Source: Ectocarpus siliculosus
Lineage: Eukaryota; Sar; Phaeophyceae; Ectocarpales; Ectocarpaceae
Reading direction: 5' to 3'
Assembly (NCBI GenBank): GCA_000310025.1
Contig: FN648490.1
Coordinates: 1 to 64,000, forward strand
Length of the DNA stretch: 64,000 bases
Under the pieces are notes generated by a model, which was given only the letters and a program-made list of their open reading frames with translations, was not told where the DNA came from and searched no databases. The translations under genes were made by a program, and so were the position numbers. Shown one piece after another: positions 1-41,792 of this stretch (position 1 is its first letter; each line of letters opens with the position of its first letter).

Positions 1-50
1 ACACTAACGACCATACAATGTCTGCCATGCACGCCCCTTGCGTCCTGCAG

Positions 51-181
51 GGTTTCAACATGTCGTCATGCGAATGCCCAAGGTCCTCAACCGTCTCGTT
101 TTGGACAACAACATCTGCTTCAAGAACGAGCTGCTGCTGGACAAGAAGCTCTTGTCCCAGAACCCGACGTTTGACCGGTAG
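51..181 (+). CDS. C-terminal exon of an unrecognised gene entering from the left edge
   Basis: After an acceptor (tgcag at 46-50) an open frame starting with two bases of a split codon reads through a basic/hydrophobic stretch containing MRMPKVLNRLVLDNN and FKNELLLDKKLL, and ends at TAG (179-181) followed at once by TGA. The composition (many Leu, Lys, Asn, few low-complexity runs) looks like real protein and unlike the repeats to its right. A GT at 178-179 could instead be a donor, splitting the final Arg codon; I prefer the stop because no continuing exon was recognised downstream. Only about 43 residues are visible, too few to name a family. Confidence 0.45.
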
Positions 182-1325
182 TGAAGTACTTACGAGATCG
201 TGAGGATCTCGCCCAACTTCGGCGGGGGTGTGAGAAGCAAGATATTTTTACTTTTTTAATTATGTTGAAAGGGAAGGCCTTCTACGTTGAGTACCCCGAC
301 GCTTTCCGCCAGCAACGTCGGCCTCCTCCGCTGGGTCGTCCGGTGCGAATAGTTATTAACTGCAGGGGGGTAGTGTTGGTTTACTGGCGCGGGTAAAACG
401 TGGCTATTAGAAAAATACGGACAAGGTTTCATTGGCAAACTAAACTTGTCGTGTTCTTATTGGCCTTGCGGCCTAATGCACGTGGATTTCCGCCATATTT
501 TCTGTCTACCTGTGAGCCCTTGTGTTATTGAAGCATGTACTATTGAGTTCGCTAGATAGTGCTGCGCGTAGCGTCACGTCGTCGTGGGCGTATCATCTGT
601 TTATTTCAATATAGGCGTGTTTCCCTCTGGTTTCCTAACGACGAATGTAGGCGTTTGTTCTACGTTGTGCTTGTCCTAGGAACGGTGAATCCTATGTCTT
701 CGTGGATGTCTTCGTGAGGCAATAGCGTGATGGGAGAAACGTGGCGTGGTTGTCGGGCCTTACTTGGTTAAATCGTGGTTGGTTGTTGGCTGTTGTTGTT
801 GTTGTTGTTGCTCCTGTTATTTTGTCGTAGTCTTGGTGTTGTTGCTGTCTTCACACAACAACTCCTACAGTAGTACCCAGTCCCTCCGAAAAAACAACAA
901 GTCGCCAAAATGGTGGTCAACCATTCGTCGAGGGGATACAGTCCCTCCTAAGAATTTGAGCTCCTACACAGACAAAGGGTGCTTGGCTACTGTCCCCACA
1001 TGATTTGGCAAGCCACCATATCTTTCCAGTTAGTTGTAGTTTTTTTCCAAAGGTTGAAATTCGGAACCTCCACCCTTCGCGCGGAAGGGATTTGAGCGTG
1101 GTTCGTTGTCGCTTCATGTGGCTCATGCCTATCTTTATTGCTCCTTTCTCACTACGAACCACTCAACATGCCTGCGTATCTCCTGTTCTCCAATGGTAGG
1201 CGGCGGTTACTTTGGGTGGGTATCCCTGACTCACCATGGGTAGAGGTGGCTGACGATTAGGAATTACATTATTTATTGGTGTCGTTCATAGTCCTCGTAA
1301 TTCCCCCATGTTCATCTTTCCGTTT
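182..1325. other. Non-coding stretch with no gene recognised
   Basis: I see no exon with a credible protein here. There is a short GTT/TTG-rich tract near 787-850. If the first exon is terminal, this would hold the 3' untranslated region of that gene followed by intergenic DNA. Confidence 0.4.
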
Positions 1326-1885
1326 CCTCCCTACCATGGTTAACCATGGCTGATTGACCATGCCTGACCATGGTTAACCATGGTTAACCATGGTTAACCA
1401 TGGTGGTTGACCATGGCTGACCATGGTTAACCATGGTTAACCATGGTGGTTGACCATGGCTGGCCATGGTTAACCATGGTTAACCATGGTGGCTGACCAT
1501 GGATGACCATGGCTAGCCATGGTTAACCACGATGGTTGACCATGGCAGTATCGTGGTCGACCATGGTCAGCCATGGACCACCATTGGTTAACCATGATCA
1601 GCCATGGCTAACCATGGCCATTGTGCATGGTCACCCATGGCTGATCATAGATCATGGACAACCATGGGTTTCCATCAACCACGACTGACCATGGCTCTCC
1701 ATGGTCAGCCATGGTCAGCCATGGTTAACCACGGTTAACCACCCGGTGGTTAACCATGGTTAACCATGGTGAAAGTGACCATGGGTAACCATGGTTAGCC
1801 ATGGTGGTTAACCATGGTTAACCATGGTGGTTAACCATGGCTAACCATGGTCATGACCATGGTTAACCATGGTTAACCATGGTGA
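1326..1885. repeat. Tandem CCATGG/GGTTAACC palindromic minisatellite
   Basis: About 560 bases are built from variants of the ten-base unit TTAACCATGG, with interspersed TGG, TGACCATGG and CAGCCATGG variants. Both GGTTAACC and CCATGG are palindromes, so the array reads nearly the same on both strands and any two neighbouring units can pair. The array has many NcoI-type (CCATGG) and HpaI-type (GTTAAC) cores. Units are most regular at 1374-1500 and 1750-1880. There are no unique spacers, so it is not a CRISPR array. Confidence 0.85.
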
Positions 1886-2574
1886 AAATGCCGATGATGT
1901 ACATGACTGGCTGTGTCGGGCAGAGCGCGGATTTCGCAGGAGTGATCCTCATCAATGGCGTCAAGCGTTCGCTGAAAAAGCGTAGTGTCGTGTTCAGGCG
2001 TGGCGCGTGTGGCGAAAGACTCGTTTTCTACAACAGCAGAAGTTGTGGCGATGGCAGCATTTTGTTCTGTCGTGTCACTTGCGGTCCCGTTGTGGGAAAT
2101 GCCGATTGTTGTACGCCCTTCAGCAGGAAAAGGCATGTCTGAACTTGGCAGAATGTGCGCCTGTGTGGCGAGAATGGTGTCGCGTGAAGCAGCATTGTCA
2201 GACAGTGGAGTATCGTTGGCGGCCAGCGTACAACTAGTGTCGAAGGGTGTTTGGTGTGTATCACGAGGCACGGATGTGCTGGGTGAAACAGGAGATGCAA
2301 TTGCATGTTCGACCAAAGACCCTAAAGATGAGGCTGCTTGCTGCAGCAAGGAGTGTACTTGAGTGGCGTCCGTGGAGGTAGCGGAATGTGCCGAAACTGG
2401 GGAGCTGTTGCCACTAGAAGCAGAGCTACGTGGAGCACTATTGGTGCCGCGTGGGCCGGCTGCGGATGAGTCGGCGCCGCCGCCTGTGAGTGCTGCCATG
2501 GTGGCGAGCTCAAGCTTACGAAAGAGAGAGATACGTCTACCCATGGAATCCCACAGCAGAAATGTTTTTTCCAC
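1873..2574 (-). CDS. Possible hypothetical Ser/Thr/Ala-rich protein
   Basis: A single open frame of 233 codons on the minus strand begins MEKTFLLWDSMGRRISLF and continues as a Ser/Thr/Ala-rich, probably disordered chain without recognisable domains. A second start (MGRRISLFRKLELATMAAL) lies ten codons in. The last residues, a His-rich tail, and the stop codon are supplied by the edge of the neighbouring CCATGG tandem repeat, where the unit carries TAA. Either the repeat has truncated or extended a gene, or the frame is a chance ORF in GC-rich DNA. The composition resembles disordered parts of other proteins in this window, but no homology was recognised. Confidence 0.3.
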   Translation of the reverse strand: MEKTFLLWDSMGRRISLFRKLELATMAALTGGGADSSAAGPRGTNSAPRSSASSGNSSPVSAHSATSTDATQVHSLLQQAASSLGSLVEHAIASPVSPSTSVPRDTHQTPFDTSCTLAANDTPLSDNAASRDTILATQAHILPSSDMPFPAEGRTTIGISHNGTASDTTEQNAAIATTSAVVENESFATRATPEHDTTLFQRTLDAIDEDHSCEIRALPDTASHVHHRHFHHG

Positions 2575-3452
2575 TGCACCCGAAAAGAAAGCTAAAAAGT
2601 TGAAGCGACTACGTTCGAATCCAAGACGAGGTGTGACGATATGAGTCTAGAGTTGATGCCTCAGATGGATTGTTATTTCCCCCTCTTCAGGTTCTAGCCT
2701 CTGCGTGTCTCATCAGGGTGGGCTAGTGTTATGCCTTGGACTACGATACCATCTGGGCGGGTATATCTTTCAGGAATATCCCGACCACCCGTCCAGGTTT
2801 CTAGCATTCCGACTTTAGGCAGGTAGCAGTACAATGGTAACTGGCAGTAGCACAATGGTTACTAGCAATAGCAAGCGATTTGCAAGCGTTCCACCTTGCT
2901 CAGTGTCTTGCCTGGTGTTCCCTGGTGTTGCCTGGGAGTGAGCGATGGCGAGCGACTGAGAGAGAAAGGGAGGATAAGGAAGGAAACAGACTGATGAAGC
3001 GAAGCGGCTCCAACCTGCACACAGTGGTCGGACTAGCTCCACACCGAACCCGCCCCAGAGATCGTCACATCCTCGTCACACATGCAAGAAGAGACGAGCT
3101 TCTCGAAAACGGACACAGTCTTTGGTATGAAACTTGCAGGGGGACAGGAGGAGCATGTCTTCGAACTCATTCAAAAATCTGTCGTTCGTTGCAATCTCGA
3201 GAACATGGAGCAAAGATGTACAACAGTTTTTTTTAGGAGAAACCGGAGATCGCCAAATCAAAAACCAAGTGACAAACGGAAATGCAAACCTAACTGCGGT
3301 CAATTTCTTGGGGCCGAGAATCTGCGATCAAAATCGAATATAGGTATGAGAATCCAACAGAAACCAATTGATGAAGCCTGTGTACTGTAGGGTTTCAGAA
3401 TGGCGGTGTGGACCTGATTCCAAAGAAGGACGCAATATATGACGTCTTGTAA
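2575..3452. other. Non-coding stretch with no gene recognised
   Basis: Nothing with clear coding character was seen. There is a small duplicated stretch near 2822-2868 (repeats of the type GGTAACTGGCAGTAGCACAA). The right side abuts the inverted-repeat element that starts at 3453. Confidence 0.35.
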
Positions 3453-4695
3453 AGGGTTGTCACCCGGATGGGAAAACTGGAACCGGGTACCCGGTGGGGT
3501 CTTCGAGGGTGGAACCGGCGGGTACCCCGGTACCCTAGCGCATTGGCCTCGGGGGGGGTGACAAGGGCACATACAACAATGGTCGCAGAGCATTATGACC
3601 TGCCAGAGGACGTTGCTGAACAAAGTCCGACCTCCAGGTCTTTTTGTGGTACTTTGAATACATTGCTTGCTTGCGTATTTTCTCTGCTGTGCTGCAAGAA
3701 GGGCAAAAAGGAACATCAGCATGTACAACGAGGGCAAAGAAGAACGTCAGCAGTACAACGTAGCTACATGTTGTGCGATAGGGTTGTGACCCACGGCATT
3801 TTCAATTGCTGGACTTTGTCCACACACGCACACGAACACTGCTTTGTTTTCCATCACTACATGTGTATTAATTTTGCGTTCAGTGTCTTCGCGCCACGAT
3901 GAAACGTTGCGCTCTTCGTACGGCAGTTGGGCCACCAACCACCTACTACATACTACTACAATTGCATATAAAATCGTTCCTGTCTCCGCTCAGTACCTTG
4001 TAATATCCGCACCGGTCGACCTGGCGCGGGCGCCTCTCGTGGACACAGGCCAACTACCCAACAAAGAACATACAGATGGACCGGACAAAGAACATCATTT
4101 CCCCCCAACGCGATACCGTCCGTCCGCACAAAAAAGTACGAAAAACAGGACCTACTGAAGACGGAAGGAAAACACAGTAGAAAAATAGAGGCAGCGCCCC
4201 CACCGCCCCGTACGCCATACCCCGCTCGTGAAAAAGAGAAGCGCGTGAACATTACTTGGACACGAAAACACCCACATTCGTTTAAAGGGCTACGCTACGG
4301 CCGTTATTATGTAATACGCCTCCCTCCTCCGCAGGCAACAAAAAAATGCGCCGAAGGCCATGGTATATGTAGGACGCACAACAGAGTATACGAAAATCAG
4401 GACCGAACACGAAAGAAAGGAAACAACGAATAATCTTCAGCGCCCCCGCCACCCGTACGTTGGGGTGGCTAGTTAGGTGGCACGTGCTGGGTGGCAGGTG
4501 GCTGTGTGCTGTGTGCTGTGTGCTGTGTGTGCATTTTGGGTGCGCCGTGCATCGAAACAACCGGGTACCCGGGTAGCCGAATTACCCGGGTATCAATTGG
4601 TGGACCTGGAACCGGCCGGGTAATTTCAGAACCAGGTACCCGGTCCGGCTACCCGGTCCGGCTACCCGGTTCTGACCAAACCGGGTGACAACCCT
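3453..4695. mobile_element. Non-autonomous hAT-like DNA transposon candidate
   Basis: A perfect 15-base inverted pair bounds this stretch: AGGGTTGTCACCCGG at 3453-3467 and its reverse complement at 4681-4695. Just inside both ends lie clusters of a second short motif, ACCGGGTACCCGG and variants (about 3480-3535 on the left, 4558-4680 on the right). Terminal inverted repeats beginning with a YAGGG-like string and subterminal repeats of this kind are typical of hAT superfamily elements (established knowledge). No transposase frame was seen inside, so it would be a non-autonomous copy of about 1.24 kb. The flanks contain GTCTTGTA on the left and GTCTTGCA on the right, a possible eight-base target duplication, but their distances from the repeat ends differ (1 and 6 bases), so this is only suggestive. 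Confidence 0.55.
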
Positions 4696-6329
4696 ATAGT
4701 AGTCTTGCATGCCAACGAGAAAAATAAAAAAGCGGTGTAAAAGGGACGTAAAACCTCGTCCCGCTCTTGTTTTATTGTACGCCGCTATGACACCCTCTAC
4801 TACGTGTGGCCGTCTCCGACTCGGTCGCGTCACCGAGACGAGCAGCAGCGTCTTGAAATTCCATATCCCCCCCGAGTAACATGCTTGAACCGCACCACGA
4901 CTCCCCCGTGCGGTCCGTCCGGCTGGATCCGCCCCGGCCTGCCGTGTGGACTATGGATTTTTCCAGGATCCGACTACGGCTCCCGCTGCTGGTCGGTCTG
5001 TGGCGCCTTCGAACAACCGCAACGATGTCATCAGGACCAATCCTTGGAACGCAGTATGTATAAATTCGTTGGGGGGCGTTGGGGAATGGTATAAAAAACG
5101 GCACGGCTAAACACCCCACCACCTGTAGCTCGCTCTCCAAGACTCCAATCAGCACAGGACTTAAACACATGTGTTGCGGCGTTGCAGCGGTCATCGTGAG
5201 GCCGAAACACACAGTTTTGGCGGTGCCACGGTTGGTGGGGAACATACGCCGTTACCCCACTGATGGGGTAGATAACGATATAGACCCCACCAGCTGGATC
5301 TCCCTCGACAAGGCTCCGATCGACACACAAGTACCTGCAGGAGTTTGTGATCGATGCACGCACAGCGCGCACAGCAGCAGGCAGCACCTGGGGCCGCGAA
5401 CAGGTCAGGAAGTCCCGAGGCATAGCGCCAAACACCTGACGTGGGTAGCGAACACTGCCTTCTATTTTCTTGCAGAAGGCTTCGTTGAACACCACCAGGG
5501 ACCCACTGCTGGATCTGCCCCCGCAACACTCCAATTGACACAAGACATGTACGAATGTATTGCTGCGTTTGCAGGGCTATTGTAGGACCCATGGTGAGGC
5601 CGAACGATGAAGGTTTGCTGGTGTCACGGTCGGTGGGGTGAACAACGCATAGTATGCCCCACCGTCCGGTGTGGTGGATAAGTTAAACACCCACCTCGCT
5701 GTACAAGACTCCAATCGAAGCACAAGCGTCATGGTTAGAGAGTGCTGTTCATTAACACACAGCGTACACCACGCAGTACACAGCACACAGCACACACACC
5801 GCAGCAGCAGCAGTCGCGGTGGGGAACAAGTCAACAAATCCCTCCGCACAGCCCCACGCAAGTCACGCGCAAACGTTGCCTTCCCCACCACCCCGTCTAC
5901 AAGTAGAACATCCACTGCTGCTGTGCTGTGCGCGAGAGATGCATCGCATGCGTATGAACTTCGACGAGGTAAATACATTGGAAAACAGTTCGTGTGTTGT
6001 CGTGCGGTTCCGTGCATGCACCATGTCCTCCGCATTTGGATGCGCGGTGTCCGTTAGTCGCCGTCTGTTCGAGTATGTATGACGACGTGATATATTCTTC
6101 GTTTACTGAAGCCGCTACTACAAGTACGACTGCTGTACGTCCATCAATATTGCATTACCAGGTTCCCCCCCACAACGGCCACTCCACCCTCAGAACGGGC
6201 ACTGCCCCCGACTAACGGTCACCACCTCAGACTGAAAGGCACCCCCCAGCATTTATGGGCACTACCCCCGACTATTACGGGCATCCCCGTCGGGTGTTTG
6301 GGGCACCCCCGGCGTATCTGCTCAGGGCG

Positions 6330-6900
6330 TACAGGGTATGTGATCAGCATATAAAGTGCATGTATTCGACAATGGGAAAACAGCGAACTTGAAAAAGGAA
6401 GCACGTATTTGATGTCGGGATAAAGTGAATATGATGAGGGAATGAAGTGAACATGTAGAGAGAATACAGTGAATTGGATTAGGGAACGCAGTGAATCTGG
6501 CCAGGGAATAAAGTGAATCTCATAAGCGGATACCAACTTATATGACCAGCGAATACAGTTGTATGTATCCGAAAATGGGAAAACAGTGAGCAGCCTGATG
6601 AGGGAATCCAGCGTATCTAGTGAGGGAATACAGTAAATCGAATGAGGGAATACAGTGAATCTGACTTCGGATTGCAGTGAAAATGAAGAGGGGGTACAAT
6701 ACTACAGTGAATATGGTCAGGGAACATAGTGATTCTGATCAGGGACTACAGCGAATTTCATGAGAAGAAAAAGTGAGAATACCGAGGGAATACCGTGTAC
6801 CTGACGAGAGAATACATTATTTAGCCTATCTGATCAATGAATACTTTGTATGTAACCAGGGAATACAGTGCATCTGTCCAGGAAATTCAGTGTATCTTGA
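6330..6900. repeat. Minisatellite of GGGAATACAGTGAATCTGATGA-type units
   Basis: At least twenty diverged units of about 22-28 bases sharing the core GGGAATACAGTGAAT run through this stretch. It forms the AT-richer centre of the larger inverted structure and carries no convincing reading frame. Confidence 0.75.
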
Positions 6901-6939
6901 ATCGTTCCCTTCGTCCAAACACGGCGCCAAGAGGTGCGC

Positions 6940-7440
6940 GTAAGCACAGGGGAGTGCCCACAATGGAGGGGGGGGTGCCCGTTGTTGACGGGGGAGTGCT
7001 ACTGGTCGAGCGGGGGTGCCCCGAACCACCTTGGGGGCCTGCATGGGGGGGGGAGTACCCGTTAGTTGGGGGGAGTGCCGATTTGTCGGGAGTGTCCGTT
7101 AGTCGGGAGTGGTGCCCGTTAGTCTGGGTGGGGTGTCCGTTGCGGGGGGGGGAGTGCCCGTTAGCCCTGGGAGGACCCGTTTGAGAATATTTACCCTTAT
7201 TCAGGGGACTTGTGTCCACCACCATGAACCTCGCACCACTGCACACAAGGCTTCGATGGCCGGACAAGAACCGTACAGTAGAAGCGTAAAGTTGATGCAC
7301 GCACAACACACAACATACAGCAGCTCTGCACCATGGCAACACAGCAACCAAGACACACGTCACGAAGGGGGGGGGGAGTGCCCGTTAGCCCGGGGAGGTG
7401 CCCGTTGGTGAATATTTACCCGTATCCAGGGGGTGCCCTA
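6940..7440 (+). repeat. G-rich GTGCCCGTTAGTCGGGA tandem array
   Basis: Variants of GGGAGTGCCCGTTAGT repeat many times, with long G runs. A reverse-complement array (cores such as GGGCACTACCCCCGACTA) lies at about 6160-6315, making an inverted pair around the central minisatellite. Within this stretch, 7146-7205 and 7366-7432 form a closer direct repeat that includes GAATATTTACCC. Four or more closely spaced G runs make G-quadruplex formation possible (inference). Confidence 0.65.
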
Positions 7441-8075
7441 TTCTGCCACAAGTCCCCCACCGGTGGGGCACATTCAATTCGTAGTTTACCCCGCCGGCCG
7501 TGGTAGCGCCTGAACGGAACCCTTTGGCCTCAACTATGGGTCATACGATAGCCCTACACCCCAGCAACACAGTTGAGCGTGTCCTGTGTCGACTGGAGTC
7601 TTGTATGACGACATACAGCTGGTGGGGTAAGCTATGTAACCCACCAATGAGGAAGAAAGTGTATGGTTCCCACTGTGTGTGTGTAAAGCTGTGTGGCGGG
7701 AATACTTCATGTGCTGGTCGCCTCACCAGTTGCCAGCTGCTATGTGCTGTGTGTGCGTGTTCCACACACTCCCACCGGCGTTTGTGTGTCGATTGGAGTC
7801 TTCCAGCCACAGGGTCTCTTTGTGTAGCTAAGGGGAGTCTGCCTGTAAGAAATAGGAGGGAGTGTTCGTTACCCATGTCAGGTGTTTGGCGCTATGCCGC
7901 GGGACTTCCTGACCTGTTCGCGGCCACAGGTGCTGCCCGTTGCTGTGCACTGTGTGTGCATCGACCACAAGCTCCTGCAGGTACTTGTGTGTCGATCGGA
8001 GCCTTGTATAGGTTGTAAAGGGATATCCCACTGGTGGGGTCCTTAACCTTGTCTACCCCATCAGTGGGGTAGATA

Positions 8076-10114
8076 CAACTAGGAAAGTGGGTCTGCCTGT
8101 CCCAGAGCTCCAGAGATTTGACGCATTTGGCTGTTCCTATGATACGGTGAAGATTCCCGGCTTCATCAGCTGCTTTCGTTGTCGTCGTCGTCGTCTGGGA
8201 GGTTCCACAGGTATACTCATTTCATTCATGTGGTATTGCCACCTCCGCGCATGCCCCCTGCGTCAGAAACTTCTCTTGCCTGCCTACAACATGTATTTTT
8301 TCGAAGAGGACCCTCTCTGCCTGTTCAACCGCCTCACTGAGAGGGCGAAACAACAGGATTACTGTTTCCCGCTGCAGATGGCGGAAGCTCGAGAAACTCC
8401 GGGAGGACTGATAATTCTCGATTCCCGACCGATTTGTGCCTCGGCTGTCGCCAGACGTGCGCCGTAAATCGAGAACGCATTTTGAGACCCGATCGGGCAA
8501 ACTATGCGACTGAACGACACGGAAAAGACAAGACTTTGGTCAAGAGAGCGCCAAGCTGTACGCAGAGCTTGGGAATTCTGATCTGCGTGTCTGGGCTGAT
8601 CCACCGTGCGCGGGGTCTCTCTGAAAATTGGTTGCGGATATTCAGCCGTGCACGAGAGTCGATCCGAGTGCTGCCAGAGTATATCACCGGCTCTTGGTGT
8701 CCGCATCACCTCTCGCACACACACAACCTCGGAGGGTGCTGTTTAGACCAAAGCATGCGCAACGGCGTATTGTAGTCCACTCGTGCTGCGGCCGACGTAG
8801 CTAACGTCTCTACGGTCCGTTTCCCACAACGGCATGCCGCGAGCCACTATCGACGCTGGAATGCTCCAGGACTCTGCGGAAGGGTCCGGTGCCCCGACGG
8901 TGGATAAAAATTCCCCTTGAAAAAAATGCGCATTCCACCGCATGTGAATCTTTTCTTGGCGATATTCCAACCCTAGCAAGACTGCTGGGATCCGCTTCAT
9001 TGGCCGGAAGCGGACATGCCACAACCAACACTTCTTCGGCGCCGTTTCAGAAGCATACTCCATCGCCTACAAATAGACAGTGACCCCATATTGACTTCCA
9101 GTGCTGCTGCTTTCACTGCCTTCGCGAGGCACATGCTGCTGTGGTGCTTCGTTCCACTACCAGAAAACACCCAACATAGTCCATCTGCCGCTATTCGTGC
9201 AGTTACCGTTTCGGCATGTTCGCCCGTAAAGTTGGTTACACCGGGTGACAACGGGGTGGCTCTACCAACAGTACGAAGTTCGACGTGAAATTCAGTAGCC
9301 ACAATTCAACATATCTCGCAAACTGCATTCAATGCGATCGATTTTAGTATTCGCCCCGTTCCCTGATCATGCCAGCTGCCCTTTCGGTTGCTCAATCAAG
9401 CATACAGAAAAAAACGTCTGCAAGTATTCTACGCTTGGTTCATCGGCCGAACGCTCGCCCCTCGAACCAAGAATGAATATCGTCATCCCGTCGCCATGGC
9501 ATCGTTCGTTGATCGCGGGGTGGACGCGAGGCTGCCTTTGGGCTCCCCTCTGCAGCTGCCCATGAAGAGCTGCCGTCGCACCTCTGGTGTAATTTGGTGG
9601 TGCTGTTGGGCTTTCAGTAGCTGGAACAAGGAAGACGAAACAGACAGCAAGGGAGTGGGCCAAATACAATCAATATCAATTTCAGGGTTCGAGGCTTCGT
9701 TGCAGAACTACGCATCCGATGTGAAAATAAGGGCTGAAACACGCGGTGCAGGGGCATCTCTTGAGTAGGTTTTGACCATTGCTATTGTTGGCTTTTCAGC
9801 AGCTGCAACCAAGCGGAAGCGAGAGACCAGCACCCTCGGCCGTGTGTTGCATGAAAACATGAAAACGCAATCAAACCACCTCGCTGACACCACCAGACAA
9901 CCACACCATAGTGTTGGTCCCGACATAAACCCGGTACGCGTTACGCCGATTTAACCGGCATTGCATCGGGCACCCAGCGTTATTCAGAGTATGAAACAGA
10001 GCTTGAATAATGTTCTATCTGTGTCAACCGAGTTCACCGGCATACGCGGCATGATTCGACGGGCACCATATCGGGACCACTACCGCGATGCAACCAAAAG
10101 AATCGACGACATAC
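8076..10114. other. Unassigned stretch, probably holding the missing 3' end of bystin
   Basis: No conserved protein was recognised on either strand. The bystin transcript on the minus strand must end to the left of 10115, so its last coding exon and 3' untranslated region should lie here or beyond. I looked on the minus strand for a sequence encoding the usual PEIRREL-like C-terminal motif and did not find it. Confidence 0.3.
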
Positions 10115-20304
<10,190 letters not shown>

Positions 20305-20549
20305 CACAGTGCCTTGCTGTCCCTCCTGTGGGATCGCTCTCTTGGCCTCTTGGCCTGCTGTACTCGCTGCTGTCCTGCTGTGTTTGTGTGGTGAAATCGC
20401 GATACATCGTGTAATATCGTCGGCACTTCGACGGATGGAACTCCTGCACGTCGAATTCTCGACAGGGGAGGCTTCATTTCCTCCCCCCTCCTCTGCTTGA
20501 CCTGCAGAGAGGGGGAAAGAGTATGCAAAAACACGCACGATAGCCGGCG
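20305..20549. promoter_or_regulatory. Bidirectional promoter between bystin (-) and the FAN-like gene (+)
   Basis: The two start codons face away from each other with only 245 bases between them, so both 5' untranslated regions and both core promoters must fit here. I see no clear TATA box. The stretch has pyrimidine-rich and GCTGT-rich parts. Shared control of the two genes is an inference from the spacing alone. Confidence 0.6.
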
Positions 20550-40432
<19,883 letters not shown>

Positions 40433-41792
40433 CTGGCTTTCCTTTCGACAGCGACCGTTTAATATCGTAGAGTGTGTATTGTAGTTAGCAATGACCGCGT
40501 TAACCGACTGGCCAATGAAAATACGTCAGTCTAGAGCAGGACGAGCCAAGCATGCAAGCGTCCTAGTCAGCGGGACTCCCCCGTTTTTAGTTTTTTCTCC
40601 GGTTTTTCCTTGATTTTCTGGACTTGGGCGGGCAGTCAAGGGCGTTGGAGGCTTCACAGACTCTACACTTGTAGGTGGCCGTTTCAAGCTGCTGTTCACA
40701 ACCATGCCGCCGTTTAATCCGTCGGTTCACAAGAGCTTGGCCGGGCGTCCTGGGCGTGAGGACGTAAATCATTTGTAGAAGACAAGGAAAAGTGGCATGT
40801 TAACGGTTGATGTTCGACCTACGCAGGAAACCAAAACAATAGAAGGACAATACGAACGCAGGAGTAAAAGCTTGAGGGTTAGTTCCTGTTTTGTTGTATG
40901 GGTTCCAAAAGGGTATTGGGGCATATGGGGCGTTTTAAACGCTTTGTTCTGTACTGTGGAAGGCGGTGTCATTGGCAATATCTGGGTTCTCACTATGATG
41001 CAGTGTTTTCCTTCTGCAGGTTGCAGTCTAGCCCGAACAGAGACAGGTTACCACGCAGACTAGTGTTGTAGGGGGGAAGGGAGACTAGCAAATATTACGA
41101 GTGATGAAAGGTTGTTAGCGACGTTTATATGTCCGCTCTTTTTTTTCTGGTGCACGGCCGTCAGTGTTTGAAGGTGGCCTTCAATTGACAGCGCGGACAG
41201 TTGAGCTACAGGTCACCGTACCCTGGGCCGAAGCACCACCTTCGCCCCCGTTTTTTTGTTGTGTCGAGGCTGAAAGTGTGAATAGAATAGGGCTTGGGTC
41301 GTCCGAATGAGCTGACTTCCACAAGTGTATCGGAGTCTGGTCGCTTCACGTGCACGTTTTTTTCACGCCGAGGTGCCAACAAACGCAAGAAAGGCGGTTC
41401 CATTGCCTAAGATAGCTTGAACCATGCGCACAACTGCCGGCGGCATGTAGGTATTGCTGCTGCGACCCTGTGGCGATGCTTCGCTAGAGTTGACGGGTTG
41501 AGCGCTACGGGGGTTGCCATTACTTTCCCGAGCGAACTGCGTGGCCCGGTGGGTGTACCATGCGTTTTTGGTCTTGAGTCCGTGTAATGATGTGGCCTTC
41601 TGACCCTCCGCCCGACGTTTTCTGCAGAGCCGCTCTCTGAGGCCTGGATGTGCAGAGTGGTCTTCGGGGAGATTCGAAGGTACTCCCTCCGTTCCAGAAA
41701 AAATAACCTTGCCAATCGCATGTGCAGCGCCTCTTAACTATACACGAAACGAACGTGTTCCACGACAACTCTGTACACGGCACATCCTTTGA
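40433..41792. other. Intergenic region between convergent gene ends
   Basis: The FAN-like gene (+) ends at 40432 and the Tudor-like gene (-) ends at 41793, so both 3' untranslated regions fall here. A basic, Cys-containing frame of about 60 codons on the minus strand at 40587-40772 was considered, but there is nothing to support it as a gene. Confidence 0.5.

Larger units (their letters stand above)
5100..8075. mobile_element. Foldback-like element: ~3 kb inverted array with arms made of subrepeats
   Basis: The left part (about 5100-5735) and right part (about 7530-8075) are inverted copies of one another. Each arm is a series of subrepeats. A conserved core, TGTGTCGATYGGAGYCTTG, occurs on the plus strand near 7587, 7785 and 7988 and as its reverse complement near 5137, 5304, 5527 and 5706. 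One arm section around 5290-5475 matches the reverse complement of about 7835-8020 over roughly 180 bases with only scattered differences. Inside the arms a second inverted pair of GTGCCCGTTAGT-rich arrays (about 6160-6315 and 6940-7440) surrounds a central 22-28 base minisatellite (about 6330-6900). Everything is roughly symmetric about 6.65 kb. Long inverted arms of tandem subrepeats are the hallmark of Foldback-type elements (established knowledge). No transposase was seen. Confidence 0.6.

Noticed and set aside
1326-1885. CRISPR array
   Set aside because: Units are contiguous with no unique spacers, and the genome is eukaryotic.
3440-4710. Exact eight-base target-site duplication for the hAT-like element
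   Set aside because: The octamers GTCTTGTA and GTCTTGCA differ at one base and lie at unequal distances from the inverted repeats. They are kept only as a hint.
9016-9302. Minus-strand 101-codon frame as the bystin C-terminal exon
   Set aside because: It has no PEIRREL-like motif or other similarity to the bystin C terminus.
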